NCBI GenBank assembly: GCA_025464795.1
Contig: JAODNB010000421.1
Coordinates: 1 to 8,371 of the forward strand
Source: Frankiales bacterium
Lineage (GTDB): Bacteria > Actinomycetota > Actinomycetes > Mycobacteriales > SCTD01
Direction of reading: 5' to 3'
Length of the DNA stretch: 8,371 nt
The translations under genes and the position numbers were made by a program. Shown here one piece after another: positions 6,459-8,371 of the stretch (positions are counted from its first letter, which is position 1; each line of letters opens with the position of its first letter). The notes under the pieces were generated by a model. It saw only the letters and a list, made by a program, of their open reading frames with translations. It was not told the origin of the DNA and did not search any database.

Positions 6459-7442
6459 ATGGAGCAGCTGGGCCTCGAAGGCATGCCGACCCGGCTGTTC
6501 TCCTGCACCCCCTCTCGGCTGACGAGCTGGCTCGACTGCCCACGGCGCTACCGGATGACCTACCTCGACCGTCCGCCGCCCCAGCGGGGCCCGGCGTGGG
6601 CGCACAACACGGTCGGAGCCGTCGCCCACCTGGCGCTGGCCCGCTGGTGGGACCTGCCCGTCGACAAGCGCACCGGCGCCGGCGCCCGCGGCCTGCTCGA
6701 GCAGGCGTGGCAGACCGACGGCTTCGCGGACGACGGCCAGGCTTTCCGCTGGAAGGGCTTCGCCGGGGACATGGTGGAGCGCTATGCGGAGGGCCTCGAC
6801 CCGCATCACGAGCCGCGGGGCATCGAGCGGACGGTGGCCTTCAAGACCGACGCCCTCGCCGTCAGCGGCCGCATCGACCGGGTGGATGACCGCGGGGACG
6901 AGCTCGTCGTCGTCGACTACAAGACGGGCCGCTCAGCCCTCACCCAGGACGACGCACGCGGCTCGCTCGCCCTGGCGCTGTACGCGCTGGCCAGCGCTCG
7001 GACGTTCCGCAAGCCGTGCACCAAGGTCGAGCTGCACCACCTGCCCACGGGCAAGGTGCTCGCCTGGGAGCACGACGAGCAGACGCTGGATCGCCACGTC
7101 AACAGGGCCGAGCGCATCGCCAGCGAGGCCGCGTCAGCCCAGCAAGCCCTGGTCGAGGGCGGTGATGCGCAGGCCCTCTTCCCGCCCCGCCCCGGCAGTC
7201 TCTGCGGCTGGTGCGACTTCGCCCGGCACTGCCCGGAGGGCTTGGCCGCTTCGGGCGGTCCGAAGAAGCCCTGGGCAGGTCTCGCTGAGGAGCGGTCAGA
7301 GCCCGAGCAGGACGAAGCAGCCCTCGAGCCCTTCGACCTGGACGGGGAAGGGCGGCTCCCAGCGTTCGAGCAGCAACCGCTGCATCCGACGTCCACCGGC
7401 GTGCACGTCGACCCCGTTGTCCCTGTAACCGAGAGCCCGTGA
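6459..7442 (+). CDS. RecB-family PD-(D/E)XK exonuclease with Fe-S cluster motif
   Basis: The 327-residue protein is a stand-alone RecB/Cas4-type nuclease. In order: S-R-L-T-S-W-L-D-C-P-R-R-Y (first cluster cysteine, Cys27), V-G-A-V-A-H (His57), G-R-I-D-R (Asp140), V-V-D-Y-K-T-G (Asp153, Lys155), an S-L-A-L-A-L-Y helix (Tyr175), and the C-terminal C-x2-C-x5-C (Cys249, Cys252, Cys258). Cys27 plus the trio is the usual 4Fe-4S arrangement of AddB/Cas4-like nucleases. No helicase domain is attached, so it may act on DNA ends alone or with a partner coded elsewhere; a CRISPR role is unlikely without cas genes nearby. ATG 6459 fits the damage-type promoter upstream. Residues from about 260 are acidic and low-complexity, and the last 48 are encoded opposite the converging GNAT gene, so this tail is probably a non-conserved extension. 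Confidence 0.87.
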   Translation: MEQLGLEGMPTRLFSCTPSRLTSWLDCPRRYRMTYLDRPPPQRGPAWAHNTVGAVAHLALARWWDLPVDKRTGAGARGLLEQAWQTDGFADDGQAFRWKGFAGDMVERYAEGLDPHHEPRGIERTVAFKTDALAVSGRIDRVDDRGDELVVVDYKTGRSALTQDDARGSLALALYALASARTFRKPCTKVELHHLPTGKVLAWEHDEQTLDRHVNRAERIASEAASAQQALVEGGDAQALFPPRPGSLCGWCDFARHCPEGLAASGGPKKPWAGLAEERSEPEQDEAALEPFDLDGEGRLPAFEQQPLHPTSTGVHVDPVVPVTESP

Positions 7443-7880
7443 CACCCCCAGCGACGACGCGTTGTCCTCCCAGGCCTCGCTGACGGCGACGGCCGCGCCC
7501 AGGTGCTCGAAGGCCAGTGACAGCACCGCCGACCGCATCTGCTTGCCGTTCCCCCGACCACGGGCAGAGGGGACGAGCCAGGAGGCGGTGTCGACAGTGC
7601 GCCGGGCGCGGAAGTCCTTGCCCTCCAGGGCTTGTAGCCCGATCGGCAGGTCGTCGCGCAGCACGACGAACGGCAGCTCCCAGCTGTCCGTGGTCCAGGT
7701 CGCCACCGCCCGCCAGTACTGCCGCAGCACCTTCTGCCCGCTGGTCAGGTCCGGAAAGCTGGGGTCGTGCTCGACGTCCTCCGGGACCACTGCCGCGAGT
7801 GCTTCGGCGTCGCGCTCGGACATGCCTCGCAGGACCAAGGACGGGGTACGCAGGACGAGCCCGTGAGCAGGCCACGTCAC
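7296..7880 (-). CDS. GNAT family N-acetyltransferase (RimJ/RimL-like)
   Basis: The 194-residue protein begins with a LVLRTPSLVLRGMSERDAEAL strand-helix start typical of RimJ/RimL-type GNATs. The acetyl-CoA pyrophosphate loop is R-G-R-G-N-G (residues 107-112) followed by a long helix, and the downstream W-E-D-N-A-S-S-L motif (Asn140) and L-G-Y-R-D-N-G complete the fold. The C-terminal V-E-G-L-E-G-C motif is familiar from actinobacterial members, which argues that the end of this gene is genuine although it lies opposite the nuclease gene. The acceptor substrate cannot be told. GTG at 7880 is chosen because it overlaps the upstream GNAT stop as GTGA and has GGGAG eight bases before it; GTG 7886 is too close to that site. 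It is co-transcribed with the next GNAT gene. Confidence 0.85.
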   Translation of the reverse strand: MTWPAHGLVLRTPSLVLRGMSERDAEALAAVVPEDVEHDPSFPDLTSGQKVLRQYWRAVATWTTDSWELPFVVLRDDLPIGLQALEGKDFRARRTVDTASWLVPSARGRGNGKQMRSAVLSLAFEHLGAAVAVSEAWEDNASSLGVSRALGYRDNGVDVHAGGRRMQRLLLERWEPPFPVQVEGLEGCFVLLGL

Positions 7881-8371
7881 AGGCACTTCTCCCACTTCCG
7901 GTACTCCTGCTCGACGACCATGCCGACCCCCTCGTACAGGCCCCTGGCTGTCTCGTTCAGCCCGTCGACCACGAGCTTCGTCTCCGACAGACCACGTGCC
8001 AGGTCGCGTGAGAACGCCTCCCGCAGCAGTGCTCGTCCGAGGCCGATCCCGCGGTGGCTGGGCAGCACCGCGAGCTGCCCGATGTAGCCGGCCCCGAGGC
8101 GAAGCTCGTGCGTCGCCACGCCGACCAGCACGTCGCCGTCCCAGGCGCTGATCACGTCGGCGTCGCGGAGCACCTGACGCTTCCACTCCTCGAACGTCCG
8201 CTCGCGGCTGAAGCCGGTGCCCGCGAAGGCACGGCTGATGACCTGCCACACCTGCTCCAGGTGCGCGTCGTCCTCTGGTCGGAGTCCCAGGCCGGTCGGC
8301 CAGCTCGGCGCCTCCAGGTCGAGGAGCGCCTTGCTCATGTTCCACGAGGTGCCGGTGTGCTGGAACCCCAA
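7877..8371 (-). CDS. GNAT family N-acetyltransferase, C-terminal part, probably tandem-domain (5' end outside the window)
   Basis: The frame is open to the window edge, so the TTG at 8371 need not be the start. About 164 residues are visible. The first 14 (GFQHTGTSWNMSK) look like the last strand of a preceding GNAT domain, where G-F ... W-x-M is common. A full second GNAT domain follows: G-Y-I-G-Q-L-A-V-L-P (residues 95-104), acetyl-CoA loop R-G-I-G-L-G (107-112), then a V-D-G-L-N-E-T-A motif (Asn139) with Tyr146 in L-Y-E-G-V-G-M. Tandem GNATs include mycothiol synthase (MshD), but nothing here specifically supports that identity. The gene ends in EYRKWEKCL, and its stop overlaps the following GNAT start. 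Confidence 0.85.
   Translation of the reverse strand: MGFQHTGTSWNMSKALLDLEAPSWPTGLGLRPEDDAHLEQVWQVISRAFAGTGFSRERTFEEWKRQVLRDADVISAWDGDVLVGVATHELRLGAGYIGQLAVLPSHRGIGLGRALLREAFSRDLARGLSETKLVVDGLNETARGLYEGVGMVVEQEYRKWEKCL

Noticed and set aside
7328..7353. Seven-base inverted repeat (GCCCTTC / GAAGGGC) as a bidirectional terminator between convergent genes
   Set aside because: It lies inside both coding regions, has no T-tract on either strand, and has a 12-base loop. The support is too weak.
6459..7442. Cas4 of a CRISPR system
   Set aside because: The motifs are shared by all RecB/Cas4-like nucleases. No cas1, cas2 or repeat array is present in the window, and the context is a housekeeping neighbourhood.

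Overview
The window looks like a stretch of chromosome from a high-GC actinomycete. Codon third positions are nearly all G or C, GTG starts are common, genes are tightly packed with ATGA/GTGA/TGATG junctions, and several families (DUF6351, DUF2332, DUF6758, the DCC family) are typical of Actinomycetota. A Nocardioidaceae-like host is my guess from the style of the proteins, not something the sequence proves. I see no mobile element, CRISPR array, rRNA or tRNA gene, and no intergenic stretch longer than about 55 bases.

Left part (1-4277, all +). The window opens inside a DUF6351 gene for a secreted, tannase-like alpha/beta hydrolase (3' end present, 5' end outside). It is followed by three translationally linked genes: a Suppressor-of-fused (SUFU) domain protein, a DUF2332 protein with a methyltransferase-like glycine motif, and a small DCC-family (DUF393) thiol-disulfide oxidoreductase-like protein. 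Next comes a MaoC-type hot-dog hydratase with its own ribosome binding site.

Middle part (4326-7442, all +). A DUF6758 zinc-ribbon protein, a PHP-domain phosphoesterase of the YciV/RNase AM type and a MarC-family membrane protein form a compact unit. A short inverted repeat overlaps the marC stop codon. Behind it lies a RecB-family PD-(D/E)XK nuclease with the four cysteines of an Fe-S cluster. Its start is preceded, at exact spacing, by a close match to the RecA/LexA-independent DNA-damage promoter (RecA-NDp) recognised by PafBC in mycobacteria.

Right part (7296-8371, all -). Two GNAT acetyltransferase genes run leftward with a 4-base overlap. The right-hand one is cut by the window edge and appears to be the second half of a tandem-GNAT protein. 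The left-hand one converges on the nuclease gene, and the two coding regions overlap tail-to-tail by 147 bases in the same codon register.

The window is mostly ordinary housekeeping or accessory chromosome, and I do not see a convincing new multi-gene system. The most informative signals are regulatory: the PafBC-like promoter, and a repeated -10-N6-start geometry in front of three genes that predicts leaderless transcripts.
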